A stretch of 64,000 nucleotides of DNA, from the NCBI RefSeq assembly GCF_031454185.1, contig NZ_JAVDQI010000001.1, positions 310,001 through 374,000 of the forward strand, given 5' to 3'. The stretch is from Methanococcoides alaskense (GTDB lineage Archaea; Halobacteriota; Methanosarcinia; Methanosarcinales; Methanosarcinaceae). Below, piece by piece: positions 8,632 to 17,797 of this stretch. Under the pieces are notes generated by a model, which saw only the letters and a program-made list of their open reading frames with translations, did no database searches and had not been told where the DNA came from. The translations under genes and the position numbers were made by a program. Every line of letters starts with the position of its first letter. The stretch's first letter is position 1.

Positions 8632-8660
8632 AAGGCCATAAAGCCTTTTATTCTCTCCTT
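8632..8660 (+). terminator. Hairpin plus T-rich run after the Cys-rich gene
   Basis: AAGGC (8632-8636) pairs with GCCTT (8643-8647). The stem is followed by TTTATTCTCTCCTTTTT. Confidence 0.6.
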
Positions 8661-8865
8661 TTTCTACTTTTAATGTGTTTTCCAGGCACATACATTATAG
8701 TCTTCAGTATACTAAGGAGAATTCCTTTATAGATTTCAGAATAAGTCACATCCTCAATGCGTTTTTCGATAGCCTTGAGGCTTTTGTTGAAGTTACATAG
8801 AAAAATTTGTTTCACCTTCCTTGAACTTGTCAAGGCAGGTGAGGGATTTATACTGTAATTAGAAA

Positions 8866-8936
8866 GCCTCGGGCGTGATTTGAACACGCGACCTCGTCCT
8901 TACCAAGGACGCGCTATACCCCTAAGCCACCGAGGC
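8866..8936 (-). tRNA. tRNA-Thr (anticodon GGT)
   Basis: The minus strand folds as a full cloverleaf of 71 bases. The acceptor GCCTCGG pairs with CCGAGGC, the D-arm contains AGGGGTAT, and the anticodon stem CGTCC/GGACG carries the loop TTGGTAA. The T-stem GCGTG/CACGC carries the loop TTCAAAT. The anticodon GGT reads ACC/ACU threonine codons. CCA is not encoded and there is no intron. A 79-aa open frame across this locus is not a gene. Confidence 0.95.
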
Positions 8937-8998
8937 ATCATTATTAATGGGTACAACTCCCTGATACACAGAATCAAATATGAAGCTTTCGGTTGGGT

Positions 8999-9520
8999 TT
9001 ATAAATCCCAGCGTTCATCCACTGGAAACCTCTCATTTATCCACATCATGGTACTGTTGTCATGTACTATGTGATAGGAGCGTGAAAGTACTCTGTTGAT
9101 ATCGAAAAGTGGGTCATTTTCGGTAATATTGATATTATCGAAATCCCTGCGGGTCTCAATGCCACTTTTCCTCAATATCTTGCCAATGGGTATATCTGCG
9201 CGCATCAGGTCCTGGCGTATATTTTCGGGCATCCTATCTATGGGAGACAGGGACAAGGCTCTCACAAAAGGAATATCGCCTGCAAGAAGGGTGACCAGAC
9301 GATAGTTAACGTCTGACCCTTCAGGGACCTTCAACAGAGAAGACATCTCAGTATCCGCTTTAACGATATGCTGTGCTTCAGTGACCACTGAAACGTCCTT
9401 ACGGGTCATTATCTCCAAAAGGAAAGTCACAGAGCCATCTGTACCGGCACATACCCTCAGGCATGTAGGGATGTCAAATGCCTTGAGATCCCTTAAGAAT
9501 TCCGAATTAACGAATGTCAC
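8999..9520 (-). CDS. DUF98 protein, archaeal chorismate-lyase-like
   Basis: This 173-aa protein resembles the archaeal DUF98 family, related to the UbiC/UTRA-type chorismate lyase fold. It shows EGSDVNYRLVTLLAGDIPFVRALSLSP in the middle and RADIPIGKILRKSGIETRRDF, where the family has its conserved Pro-Ile-Gly and Arg. In methanogens a member of this family makes 4-hydroxybenzoate from chorismate as the aryl precursor of methanopterin. A GTG at 9520 is taken as start, with a weak ribosome-binding site. It is followed upstream on the same strand by a DUF5611 gene. Confidence 0.75.
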   Translation of the reverse strand: MTFVNSEFLRDLKAFDIPTCLRVCAGTDGSVTFLLEIMTRKDVSVVTEAQHIVKADTEMSSLLKVPEGSDVNYRLVTLLAGDIPFVRALSLSPIDRMPENIRQDLMRADIPIGKILRKSGIETRRDFDNINITENDPLFDINRVLSRSYHIVHDNSTMMWINERFPVDERWDL

Positions 9521-9553
9521 TACTGATCAATATCCGAACTTTTTTTAATATCA

Positions 9554-9865
9554 TCACTTTGCAACTGCTTTCTTTGCCTGGTTACGGCGTTCCTTAGCAG
9601 TATATCCGGTCGCGATCAAAAGGAAATCCCGGAAACGTTTGTTCGTATCAAGGATAAGCTCATCGTCAACAGAAGAAACATCCATGTCCGTATCCACTAC
9701 AAGCATCTTGCCATTCATAGAAACAGACAACTCCTTGATAACACCATACGAAACAGAGAGCTTATCGCCATCTCTCTTGATGTCAACTGGGAAACATTTG
9801 CCTACTTCTTCATAGATCCGTTCGATATCCGGAGAAAAACCACGTTTTAACTTATATTCCTGCAT
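9554..9865 (-). CDS. DUF5611-like small archaeal protein
   Basis: This 103-aa protein begins MQEYKLKRGFSPDIERIYE. The ATG at 9865 has AAAGGGA closely upstream and fits better than the longer form from 9895. It has an N-terminal helix, a beta-sheet core (DKLSVSYGVIKELSVSMNG, then KMLVVDTDMD) and a Lys-rich tail. The pattern matches the methanogen-restricted DUF5611 family, which has no known function. It shares direction with the DUF98 gene. Confidence 0.7.
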   Translation of the reverse strand: MQEYKLKRGFSPDIERIYEEVGKCFPVDIKRDGDKLSVSYGVIKELSVSMNGKMLVVDTDMDVSSVDDELILDTNKRFRDFLLIATGYTAKERRNQAKKAVAK

Positions 9866-9916
9866 TGCAATCCCTTTCGTAAATACATTGAACACGAATA
9901 AATATTCCGGTGAGAA

Positions 9917-11616
9917 TCAGCCTAATTTCTTCAAAGTCACCCAAAAAGCACATCCTTTTCCATCAGGATTGTCATCGACACCCACCTGACCCTTATGAAG
10001 TTCAGCAATCCTCTTAACAATTGCAAGCCCCAGACCCGCACCTTTGATATGATCACAATTAAACCTTGTGAACCTCTCAAACAAAAAGGGTTTGTCAGCA
10101 TCAAGAACTCCAATACCATTGTCCCTGACCATCACTTTCCAATGATCACCAAGTTCCGCAACATCCAGCTCTACCCTGGAGCCTTCCGGACTAACTTTAT
10201 CGCATTGGAAAGATAGTTGACAAACACCTTATCAACCATCGGATTCGCATAAGCATGACATTCCCCTTTAAAAATTAGCGAGACATCTATCGACTTCTTG
10301 CGTGAATACGGCTCAAGGTCCTCGATCACATTCTTCAAAATGGAAATAATATCAATCATCTTAAAGTCAATATCTTCGATCGACTCCAGCTTTGCATATT
10401 TCAATGAAGATTCAATGAGATCGATCATCTTAATGTTGCTTTTGCGGATCATCCGTACCGATCTTTCCATCACAGGATCATCTATTTTATTGGACAAGAA
10501 CTTGGAATAACCCTTAATAATTCCAGCCGGATTCATCAGATCATGACTTAACATATCAACGAAAACATCCTTGGTATCATGCAGGCACTTCAACTCCTCA
10601 TTGACACGTGACAAATGTTCAATACGTTTTCTATCGGACAGATCTCTGGAAGTAATAAGGACTACTGGTTTTTCCTCATGATCAATAAGCCTGCAATTGA
10701 GCTCGACAGGAATACATTTTCCATCTCTTGTATTGCAGCAAGACTCTAAAAGAACAGAATGGATATTATCGGAACTGTTCAGAACATCTATCGTTTCCAT
10801 AATTGAGGCATCATCAAAAATTATAGAGTTATCCATACCAAGTAACTCGAAATACGAGTAGCCCAGCCCATCACATGCAACCTGATTGAGCTCCCATATC
10901 TTACCATCAAGATCAAGGATGATCATGGGATCAGTTGCTTTTTCGAAAAAGGTCTTGAACTTGAATTAGGTCTTGTTCACATACATAGTAGCAGACAGAA
11001 CAAGTCCGTTCAGTTTTTCAGAATTTGCTTGTATCGCTTCGATCGCACGTATTCGTTCTTCATTGACCTCACCATCAAGGAGAAGATCAGTATATTTTTT
11101 GATCGAAGCTGAAGGACTCAGAGGATAACACTCTGACCGCTCACAAAAGACCTTATCAGAAGGAATAGGTTCGTGCTTTTCAAAGAACGCTACAGGATCA
11201 TTGTATTTCATCTGCCCGGTTATATCATAGAAATAACCCACCCAGCCTTCATTATAAATATCAGACTTAATAGGATATAGTCGGTGTTCCAACCACCTGT
11301 GGACTGCACCTTTTTTTGGAGGTATGTGTAGAAATATCTTTTCACCTTTGCAAAGCTGACCGGTAACATTCGAATAACCGGAACTTACCCCGGATCCTGA
11401 GACCGAGGAAAGTATCTGGCATAGATCCATCCCAACAACAGGATCATTCTGCCCACATAGATCATGGATCAAGAAGTGATTTGCCCATTTTACCTTCAGA
11501 TCACCATCTAATACGACCACACCGACTTTCAGGTGATCCAAAACATCACTGGTCAATAAGCTGTAGATGCATTCTATATGTTTTAATGCATCTGATTCCA
11601 CCTTTTGACCTCCCAA
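9917..11616 (-). pseudogene. Broken PAS-PAS sensor histidine kinase
   Basis: Three minus-strand pieces add up to one kinase. Piece one (11616-10966) has a PAS-like domain (VVLDGDLKVKWANHFL). It ends at an in-frame TAA at 10968-10966, after which the same frame continues through FFEKATDPMIILDLDG into a second PAS domain. The phospho-acceptor His is in DMLSHDLMNPAGIIKG. Near 10190 the frame shifts: the sequence reads NAIKLVRKAPG then stop, whereas one extra base would give NAIKFSPEGSRVELDV and join MVRDNGIGVLDADKPFLFERF. That last piece (10135-9917) has the ATP-binding boxes DNGIG and GAGLGLAIVKR. One nonsense codon and one frameshift make it very likely inactive, unless sequencing errors are involved. 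Confidence 0.85.
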
Positions 11617-12022
11617 ATTATAATTAAAAGATATTAACTAACTGTTTATTTAAAATAAATAAATGCATCTTAATATTAAAACATATCCATTTAACTTTAA
11701 GTGTCATCCCTATGCACAAATTGTAGCATTTCATAGCCATAAATATATACCACACTCATTTACATTGAACAAATTTGATATTAATAACTACATATAACAC
11801 CCCGGAGCACAACGTAAATAAATAAGAGATTACATATTATTACAATGAGTAAGGTTATATGATCGGTTCATACCGTACTAACACCAACCACCACAACAAT
11901 TTTTTTTCCGTCGTTCAAAACCTTACTCATTCCTAAATCGATCTTATAAATGTCGATAAACATTATCACCCATTTTGATCAATTTTACACATCTCTTCGG
12001 AAACCTGTGGCCAGAACCAGCC
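11617..12022. other. AT-rich intergenic region holding a 13-bp inverted repeat
   Basis: No protein gene is seen. The region contains the inverted-repeat element listed separately at 11844-11931 and A/T-rich sequence upstream of the kinase remnant. Confidence 0.5.
11844..11931. ncRNA. Possible small RNA closed by a 13-bp perfect stem
   Basis: AATGAGTAAGGTT (11844-11856) is perfectly complementary to AACCTTACTCATT (11919-11931). Inside lies a smaller hairpin, CGGT-TCAT-ACCG, near 11864-11875, and an unpaired A/C-rich stretch ending in a run of eight T. The 88-base unit is intergenic with no open frame. The shape suggests a structured RNA or the ends of a tiny mobile element. Confidence 0.4.
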
Positions 12023-12718
12023 TTATTTATCAAGGACCACTTTCCCATTTACACCCATCAGAATAACGTGGGGTACGACCAAAAGAGCCTTCTTTCCGAT
12101 CTTTTCCATATCCACCCATCCAGGGACAGCACTGTCATAGTCTTGAAATGGAAGATCGAAATCGGGATTGCTCAGGAACTGATAGAACAGTACTTCAGAA
12201 GCACCCTCCATATATGGGAACAAAGAAGGTAAAGTAACAAGGTTCACATAACCTGGAATTACGCGCACCCATATACGCAACCACTTTTTGCGAGCGATCT
12301 CGAGGGAGGCTCTTAACAAGGTCACATATTTCTTAGTTCTCTCTTCAGACATGCCTGTCAGCTCCATAATAGCCTTCAAGTCATCAAGAGGTGCTTTCAA
12401 TTCCAGGACAAAACCATGTACGTAAGGCAATGCTCCTTCCAGAACCTCAGGTTTCATCCCATTTGATTTTAACAGAACCTCTTTTCCAGCATCATTAAGT
12501 GCTTTTATGAGAGGAATAAGCTCTTTTTGCAATGTCGGCTCAGCCCCACCAAGGTGAACGGTCTTAGAATAGGACTTTTTGGCAAGATCGACCACTTCCT
12601 CCACAGACATTTCTTTGAAAGGCTGATGAATGTGAACACAATAAGGACATTTCATATTACAACCAAAAAATTCCACACGCATCATTCCATTAGAATCAGA
12701 TATATCGACCAAACGCAT
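12023..12718 (-). CDS. Radical SAM protein, PflA/NrdG-like
   Basis: This 231-aa protein has the radical SAM cluster motif FFGCNMKCPYC near residues 18-28. The GGAEPT motif, which binds the SAM amino group, is at about 58, and a TIM-barrel pattern follows. It lacks the extra clusters of larger activases. The activity could be glycyl-radical activation or modification of a partner; no partner gene is adjacent. GGAGG lies seven bases before the ATG. It is divergent from the 12877 gene. Confidence 0.88.
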   Translation of the reverse strand: MRLVDISDSNGMMRVEFFGCNMKCPYCVHIHQPFKEMSVEEVVDLAKKSYSKTVHLGGAEPTLQKELIPLIKALNDAGKEVLLKSNGMKPEVLEGALPYVHGFVLELKAPLDDLKAIMELTGMSEERTKKYVTLLRASLEIARKKWLRIWVRVIPGYVNLVTLPSLFPYMEGASEVLFYQFLSNPDFDLPFQDYDSAVPGWVDMEKIGKKALLVVPHVILMGVNGKVVLDK

Positions 12719-12876
12719 CCATACCCTCCAGTTACAAGATTACCTACCTTGAATAGTAAGTTTTTCGGCAAAGAATATTAACCTATGTAACTACCCCCAG
12801 CCTTTCAGATAGGCATCACAGCGATTACTATTTATGCAGAACATGCCATCAATTCATTAGATCCAAGGTGACCATA

Positions 12877-13179
12877 ATGCCAAAAAAACTAACAATTGAA
12901 GATCTCGAAAGAAGGAAAGAGAAGATAGAGATAGAAGAAGAACTTGGCGAAAAGCTTGAAGACCTTTATGACATCATAATGCCTCCGGGAACTCCATCTT
13001 ACATAATGTATGATATGATCGAAGAGTTCGAACTGGAACCGGTCGAAAGGAAACTTACTGTCAACATCGTGGAATGTGACGAAAGGAACGTTATAGTCCT
13101 TAGAGGAAAACTCGAGGTCGTAAAGGAAGCAGAACAGTATTACTTCAAAGAGATGAAAGAATATATCAACTCAGACTGA
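12877..13179 (+). CDS. Small acidic methanogen protein, unknown function
   Basis: The 100-aa protein begins MPKKLTIEDLERRKEKIEI. The ATG at 12877 is preferred because AAGGTGA at 12865-12871 precedes it, whereas a GTG at 12868 lies within that site. It has a strongly charged N-terminal helix, then a short beta-rich section (KLTVNIVECDERNVIVLRG). I do not recognise the family. It is convergent with the methanogenesis marker gene, and no terminator is evident. Confidence 0.72.
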   Translation: MPKKLTIEDLERRKEKIEIEEELGEKLEDLYDIIMPPGTPSYIMYDMIEEFELEPVERKLTVNIVECDERNVIVLRGKLEVVKEAEQYYFKEMKEYINSD

Positions 13180-13217
13180 TCTAATAAAAGGAATGACCTG
13201 ATGGCAGTGCCACAGAG

Positions 13218-14213
13218 TCATTCAACATCTTTTGCACTCAATTCAATTCCGGTTATAGTATCAGAGTTCAGGTCAAAGACAACTGCTTTTTGCTCACCCG
13301 AGTATATATCCACGAGACCCGAATCATTGATGCTTCCAACAACCGCTGCGGTTATACCGACCTCTTCAAAGATACGTATACATTCATCACAGTTCTCCGG
13401 TTTTGTGCTAATGACATAACCAGTAGCAGGGTATATCTTAAGCCATTGTTCAAGCTCAAGCTCGTCAGGGATCGGGATCATATTGAGGTCCACGGATGCA
13501 CCTACCTTGCTGGTCTCACATAACATACCCAGAGTTCCGATAGTACCGGGATTGCTGATATCCTTTCCTGCGATCGCCAATTTCCTTTCAGCAATGGTCT
13601 GCATTACAAGGAAACGGTCACGAACTGTTTGAGCATCCTTGAAAGATGTGGTATCCCAGCTGTAAGGAGAATTTTTCCCAACCCGACCATCCATATCATA
13701 AGCAACTATTATCGAATCTCCGGGTTTTGCCATATCACTTCTGATGATACAGTCCTTTTTGGCGACTCCGATTATCGCGACCCCAAGGGAATTGTAAGGG
13801 GTGTCAGGGTGAATGTGACCACCCACCATGGGAACGCCGAACTTCTTCACGCCGTCCTTTATGCCCCGCATCATCTCTTTGCAGGCCTCCGTGTCACAAG
13901 AGGACATGACATTGACCATTGCAACTGGCCTTCCACCCATTGCGGAGATATCATTTACATTGACAACTACGGAAGTGTACCCTGTCCACCATTGGCTTTC
14001 CATTGCGATCTTGCCCCAGATAGCATCAGCAGCGAACAGGATCACCTCATCACCACCAGTATCTAAGACCGCAGCATCATCGCCAAAGTCAACGATCGTC
14101 TCGCCGTATTCACTGCGGACATCCTCGAACATATTCACGATATCAGCAATGGGCTTTTTACGGGTCACACCTTCAAAATTACAAAGTTTCACGGCTAATT
14201 GTTCAATATCCAA
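13218..14213 (-). CDS. Methanogenesis marker protein 2 (AIR synthase-related)
   Basis: This 331-aa protein belongs to the PurM/SelD/HypE superfamily. It shows DFGDDAAVLDTGGDEVILFAAD at the N-terminal nucleotide-binding end, VNVNDISAMGGRPVAMVNV in the middle, and GGHIHPDTPYNSLG. Proteins of this type are found in all methanogens and are named methanogenesis marker 2, with unknown chemistry, probably ATP-dependent activation of a carboxylate or thiol. The start is a TTG at 14213 behind a GGGTGGA-like site. It lies downstream of the nifB-like gene in the same direction. Confidence 0.88.
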   Translation of the reverse strand: MDIEQLAVKLCNFEGVTRKKPIADIVNMFEDVRSEYGETIVDFGDDAAVLDTGGDEVILFAADAIWGKIAMESQWWTGYTSVVVNVNDISAMGGRPVAMVNVMSSCDTEACKEMMRGIKDGVKKFGVPMVGGHIHPDTPYNSLGVAIIGVAKKDCIIRSDMAKPGDSIIVAYDMDGRVGKNSPYSWDTTSFKDAQTVRDRFLVMQTIAERKLAIAGKDISNPGTIGTLGMLCETSKVGASVDLNMIPIPDELELEQWLKIYPATGYVISTKPENCDECIRIFEEVGITAAVVGSINDSGLVDIYSGEQKAVVFDLNSDTITGIELSAKDVE

Positions 14214-14247
14214 TCGGATCCACCCTTAAATGTCCTTAAAAAAGAAT

Positions 14248-14272
14248 GAAAGATCATTCACTGTGATCTTTC
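14248..14272 (-). terminator. Hairpin terminator at the end of the nifB-like gene
   Basis: GAAAGATCA (14248-14256) pairs with TGATCTTTC (14264-14272). On the minus strand the stem overlaps the stop codon and is followed by ATTCTTTTTT. Confidence 0.6.
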
Positions 14273-15192
14273 TTTTCGATCGACTCCATCTTAATGACGT
14301 TCCTGCGCTCTTCGCTCATCTGTGAAAGGTCCTTACCGATAAGACCGTAAGCATCAGACCTGCATTGGCGACAGTGCCTCATCTGCTGTACGTAAGGTTC
14401 ACAGGAGTCCTGCATCTCTTTACGTACTTCATTGGATGGAGGTTCCATGTCCGCGAACTTTGCCTGACATATGAGAGGCATGATGTTCATGATGAAAACA
14501 CCCATTTCGCGTATCTTCTTTGCAACCTCTATAATATGGTCTTTATTGATCTCCGGGATCAGGACGGTGTTCACCTTTATGACCATCCCTGCCTTAACAG
14601 CTTTCTCTATTCCTTCAAGCTGGTTGGCAATGAGGATCTCTGCAGCTTCAACGCCTGTGTAGTATTTGCCTTTGTAAGATATATGGTCAACTATCTGTGC
14701 CTGGATCTTAGGATCGATGGCATTAAGGGTCACAGTAAGTGTACTGACCCCTACCCTGAGTAGCTCGTCCATTTTCTCCGGCAGAGCAAGACCATTAGTA
14801 CTAAGACAAAGAGTTACATCCGGGAACTCGTTCCTGATAAGTTCGAGGGTCTCAAAGGTCTCATCGTTAGCTAAAGGATCACCTGGACCTGCCACAGCTA
14901 CCACCTTAATGAAAGGATGGTCTTTGAGAACCTGCCGAGTCTTTTCAAGGGCTTCCTGTGGAGTTAATATTTCACTTGTCACACCAGGGCGGCTTTCGTT
15001 CACACAATCGAACTTACGGTCACAATAGTTGCACTGTATATTGCATTTTGGAGCAACAGCCAAATGTATTCGGCCAAATTTATGCTGCGCGTTCTTATCA
15101 TAACAAGGATGTTCTGAGATCTTACGCATAGTCTCTCGATCCATATCATTTACATCATGACATTCTTCAGTGATTTTATTTGTATCAGGCAA
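14254..15192 (-). CDS. nifB: NifB-like radical SAM protein (short form)
   Basis: This 312-aa protein opens with ISEHPCYDKNAQHKFGRIHL, a NifB hallmark, and has the cluster motif CNIQCNYC near residue 50. Conserved Cys that coordinate the accessory clusters include HPCYD at the N-terminus and the C-terminal RHCRQCRSDAYG. It lacks the NifX-like domain, as methanogen NifB does. NifB makes the 8Fe-9S precursor of the nitrogenase cofactor. The TTG start is supported by CCGGAGGAC. No nif structural genes lie nearby, and it is next to methanogenesis marker 2. Confidence 0.88.
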   Translation of the reverse strand: MPDTNKITEECHDVNDMDRETMRKISEHPCYDKNAQHKFGRIHLAVAPKCNIQCNYCDRKFDCVNESRPGVTSEILTPQEALEKTRQVLKDHPFIKVVAVAGPGDPLANDETFETLELIRNEFPDVTLCLSTNGLALPEKMDELLRVGVSTLTVTLNAIDPKIQAQIVDHISYKGKYYTGVEAAEILIANQLEGIEKAVKAGMVIKVNTVLIPEINKDHIIEVAKKIREMGVFIMNIMPLICQAKFADMEPPSNEVRKEMQDSCEPYVQQMRHCRQCRSDAYGLIGKDLSQMSEERRNVIKMESIEKKDHSE

Positions 15193-15271
15193 AATATGTC
15201 CTCCGGCAGTAATAAAGCATCTGAACTTAAATTAAGATTCTTAAAGATATAGATATAGGTTTTGGAATGTA

Positions 15272-15622
15272 TCAGTCAAACCCATTCAATTCGCACCATT
15301 TTCCATGACCTTCCCATACCTTTACAGATACTGGAAGCCCAAGCTGCTCAAAAAGCTGACCATGCATGTGTTCACAGATATTTTCGGCACTTGGGAAAGG
15401 AAGAACGTCATTCAAGAGCTTATGGTCGTATGTTTTGAGGATCTCCTTTACGATCTTCTTAATAATGTAAAAATCCATGACCATTCCATTCTCTTGTTTC
15501 TCGCCTTCCAGAACTATCTCTATTTTATAGGTGTGACCGTGGACTATACCACAGGTCTCGTGTTCCGGCAAATAGTGTGCACTGTCAATGTATTCTATTA
15601 TTCCAAGTCTCATTTTTGTCAT
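15272..15622 (-). CDS. queD: 6-carboxytetrahydropterin synthase (QueD/PTPS family)
   Basis: The 116-aa protein starts at the ATG overlapping the queE stop (TAATG at 15624-15620). It has the zinc-binding His of IDSAHYLP and of GIVHGHTYKIEI. The catalytic Cys is in the segment EHETCGIVHGH, and DHKLLND is also present. It converts dihydroneopterin triphosphate to 6-carboxytetrahydropterin, the first committed step to preQ0. It is the last gene of a four-gene operon with queC, a DUF366 gene and queE, whose overlapping joints indicate coupled translation. Confidence 0.9.
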   Translation of the reverse strand: MTKMRLGIIEYIDSAHYLPEHETCGIVHGHTYKIEIVLEGEKQENGMVMDFYIIKKIVKEILKTYDHKLLNDVLPFPSAENICEHMHGQLFEQLGLPVSVKVWEGHGKWCELNGFD

Positions 15623-16338
15623 TATAAACAACCCCACATTTTGTGTGTCTGAGGAATTATTAATGTATCCACTGAATCAAGCAGGTCTTTTTGCAATTGA
15701 AGCAAAAATTCAATGCCTGATGAAAAATGTTTTTGTGTTACCGGTTGAAGCACAACACAGGAAACATAGTCGGATATAGCATCCACCATCCTGTATACAT
15801 CATCCGGAACAGTATCCTTTGTGACCACCAGTTTACAGAAACATTCCCTGTCCTTTGTCTGTCTGAGTGTTCTAAAACATTCGATGGTCTGTTCAAGATG
15901 TGTCACAAGGTCCTCACCTTCGAACTCATCTATGAGTTTAATGTCTCCTGAAACGTAAGAGACCTTATCTTTGATCTTTTCCGCCATATTAGGCAATGTC
16001 ATATTCGATTCCAGATACAATGGATGAGGGATATCCATCTTGGAAATGAAATCCGCATGGAGAAGAGGTTCACCCCCAGTCAGGGAAACTGAATGGATAT
16101 TGCCATAATTGCCAAGGAGTTCACTGACCTGAGAGATCACAAGAGGATTCGGGATGTTCTCAAAGCTGTTCGAACCCGGTGTTCTTTCAAACATGCAGAC
16201 ACTGGGGTCTACCGGTTCGGTATCACAATAGGAACAATTCAGATTGCATCCAATGAAACGCACGAATGCCTGCCTCACACCAACATGAGGACCTTCGCCC
16301 TGAACTGAACAGAATATCTCACTTATGGGAGCTTCCAT
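15622..16338 (-). CDS. queE: 7-carboxy-7-deazaguanine synthase
   Basis: This 238-aa radical SAM protein has the QueE signature EIFCSVQGEGPHVGVRQAF at the N-terminus. The cluster motif is CNLNCSYC (about residues 31-38), and SLTGGEPLLH is present. It rearranges 6-carboxytetrahydropterin to 7-carboxy-7-deazaguanine. Its start shares a base with the stop of the DUF366 gene (TGATG). Confidence 0.92.
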   Translation of the reverse strand: MEAPISEIFCSVQGEGPHVGVRQAFVRFIGCNLNCSYCDTEPVDPSVCMFERTPGSNSFENIPNPLVISQVSELLGNYGNIHSVSLTGGEPLLHADFISKMDIPHPLYLESNMTLPNMAEKIKDKVSYVSGDIKLIDEFEGEDLVTHLEQTIECFRTLRQTKDRECFCKLVVTKDTVPDDVYRMVDAISDYVSCVVLQPVTQKHFSSGIEFLLQLQKDLLDSVDTLIIPQTHKMWGCL

Positions 16339-16895
16339 CAGATCACATCCAAGGGCCTTGATTTTCGCAGGTCTTTTTCAATATCATGGATCTCAGCAAC
16401 ATATCGATCACCAATGTCAGCAAGTAAGCTTACTGCCCTGGCCTCATCGATACCGACATCAGTGAGGTTACCATAGAAATCATGGTAGACATTTATCCCA
16501 AAATGGATCTTCTGGGATACTGCCGAAGTGCTGGCAATCGATATCGTCAGTTTTTTGCCATTTACAAAAAGGTCATCCCCCTGACGGGTGGTAACGATAC
16601 CATTAGCAAACAAAGATTCTGCAACAATTGAAGTAAAGAGCCGCTGTCTCGCATATACCAATTTAAGGTCAGTGGAATCGAAGTGCTCTATTAAGAAATG
16701 CAGCATATCCGTAGAATAGATGGAATCGCCCATCCTTTTGTCTTCAAGGTCTATCATATGTTCTATCTTGACATCGCATCCGCCTCTGAAGGCAACGATG
16801 GAATCATACTGAACACCTTTCAGGTTATACGCCCAGAGCGAAGATATCTGGCTGCCATCATAATGTACTTTTTCATCTAGAACGATACATTCCAT
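16338..16895 (-). CDS. DUF366 protein of the preQ0 operon
   Basis: A protein of about 185 aa, beginning MECIVLDEKVHYDGSQISS, which is the DUF366 N-terminus. The ATG at 16895 has AAGGTG eight bases upstream, overlapping the end of queC. Family members occur in archaea next to deazaguanine genes. The function has not been settled to my knowledge; their position implies a role in archaeosine synthesis or tRNA modification. It keeps the expected length and shows no break. Confidence 0.85.
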   Translation of the reverse strand: MECIVLDEKVHYDGSQISSLWAYNLKGVQYDSIVAFRGGCDVKIEHMIDLEDKRMGDSIYSTDMLHFLIEHFDSTDLKLVYARQRLFTSIVAESLFANGIVTTRQGDDLFVNGKKLTISIASTSAVSQKIHFGINVYHDFYGNLTDVGIDEARAVSLLADIGDRYVAEIHDIEKDLRKSRPLDVI

Positions 16896-16908
16896 TACAA
16901 ACACCTTA

Positions 16909-17607
16909 TCATTTTAAGTCAGCTCGTTTTTTAGTAAGAGGATCTTCGAACTCAGAGACCAGGAATGCACGCTTCCTCCTCATGCAACTTTCACAAACCC
17001 CACAAGGCACTTCAGCCCCATGGTAGCAGCTCCAGCTCCATTCAAGTGGTGCACCCAATTCCATTGCTTTGCGCACTATTGAGACCTTATCCATATCAAT
17101 AAGTGGTGCGAGTACTTTTACACCGTTAGCAGTTGAATAGGAAAAACATTCATCCACTGCGTTCACGAACTCTTTGGAATTATCTGGAAATGTTTTTGCC
17201 TCTTCACCATTGAAGCCTGCGATGACATATTCACATCCATAGTTTTCAGCAAAGCTTGCTGCAATATTAATGAAGACCCCATTCCTGTTGGGCACCCAGA
17301 CGTTCTTTGCAGAATCCACAGTGATGTTAGAAGCATCATCCACAATGTCTTCAATAGACAGTTCCGGAACATCAAGCTCCTTGTTCACAAGAGAGGTGTT
17401 CGTTATGGAACCAAGCCATTTCAGTGGAATGATCCTATGCTCGATATCATAGTGCTCACAGACAGCTCGGGAATTTTCGATCTCCTTTTCAACGGAGCGT
17501 TGACCATAATCGAATGTCAGTGCCATTACAACTTCATGGTCCTGTAATGCAATTGCAAGAGCGGCTACTGAATCAAGACCACTGCTCAGTAATAATATTG
17601 ACCTCAT
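16909..17607 (-). CDS. queC: 7-cyano-7-deazaguanine (preQ0) synthase
   Basis: This 232-aa protein has the PP-loop motif LLSSGLDSVAAL at residues 6-17 and DYGQRSVEKE. The C-terminal zinc site is C-HGAEVPCGVCESC. It uses ATP and ammonia to turn 7-carboxy-7-deazaguanine into preQ0, which archaea insert at tRNA position 15 for archaeosine. First gene of the operon; a TATA-like box lies about 55 bases upstream and CGGAG precedes the ATG. Confidence 0.94.
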   Translation of the reverse strand: MRSILLLSSGLDSVAALAIALQDHEVVMALTFDYGQRSVEKEIENSRAVCEHYDIEHRIIPLKWLGSITNTSLVNKELDVPELSIEDIVDDASNITVDSAKNVWVPNRNGVFINIAASFAENYGCEYVIAGFNGEEAKTFPDNSKEFVNAVDECFSYSTANGVKVLAPLIDMDKVSIVRKAMELGAPLEWSWSCYHGAEVPCGVCESCMRRKRAFLVSEFEDPLTKKRADLK

Positions 17608-17660
17608 GACAAAACTCCGAAATAATATATTATGCAGATATTACCTTAGTAATATCCCAG

Positions 17661-17672
17661 TATTATTTAAAG
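17661..17672 (-). promoter_or_regulatory. TATA-like box of the que operon
   Basis: On the minus strand CTTTAAATAATA lies 54 to 65 bases before the queC start, in a good position for an archaeal promoter with a short leader. Confidence 0.4.
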
Positions 17673-17797
17673 TTGCCGAGAATAAAAAATAGCAGCAGAT
17701 CGATCCATGAAAACGTGATCATCAGACCATTAAAAAAGAGAAAATAGATTTTGTAAAAATATATTGAAACTAAATTTGAAAAAAGAAGGGAAAAGGA

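Noticed and set aside
8648..8887. 79-aa minus-strand open frame
   Set aside because: It runs across the tRNA-Thr gene and a terminator, has no ribosome-binding site and no coding pattern.
10966..10968. In-frame stop of the histidine kinase considered as a recoded codon
   Set aside because: The codon is UAA, not UAG, and the same gene has a frameshift further on, so decay is the simpler reading.
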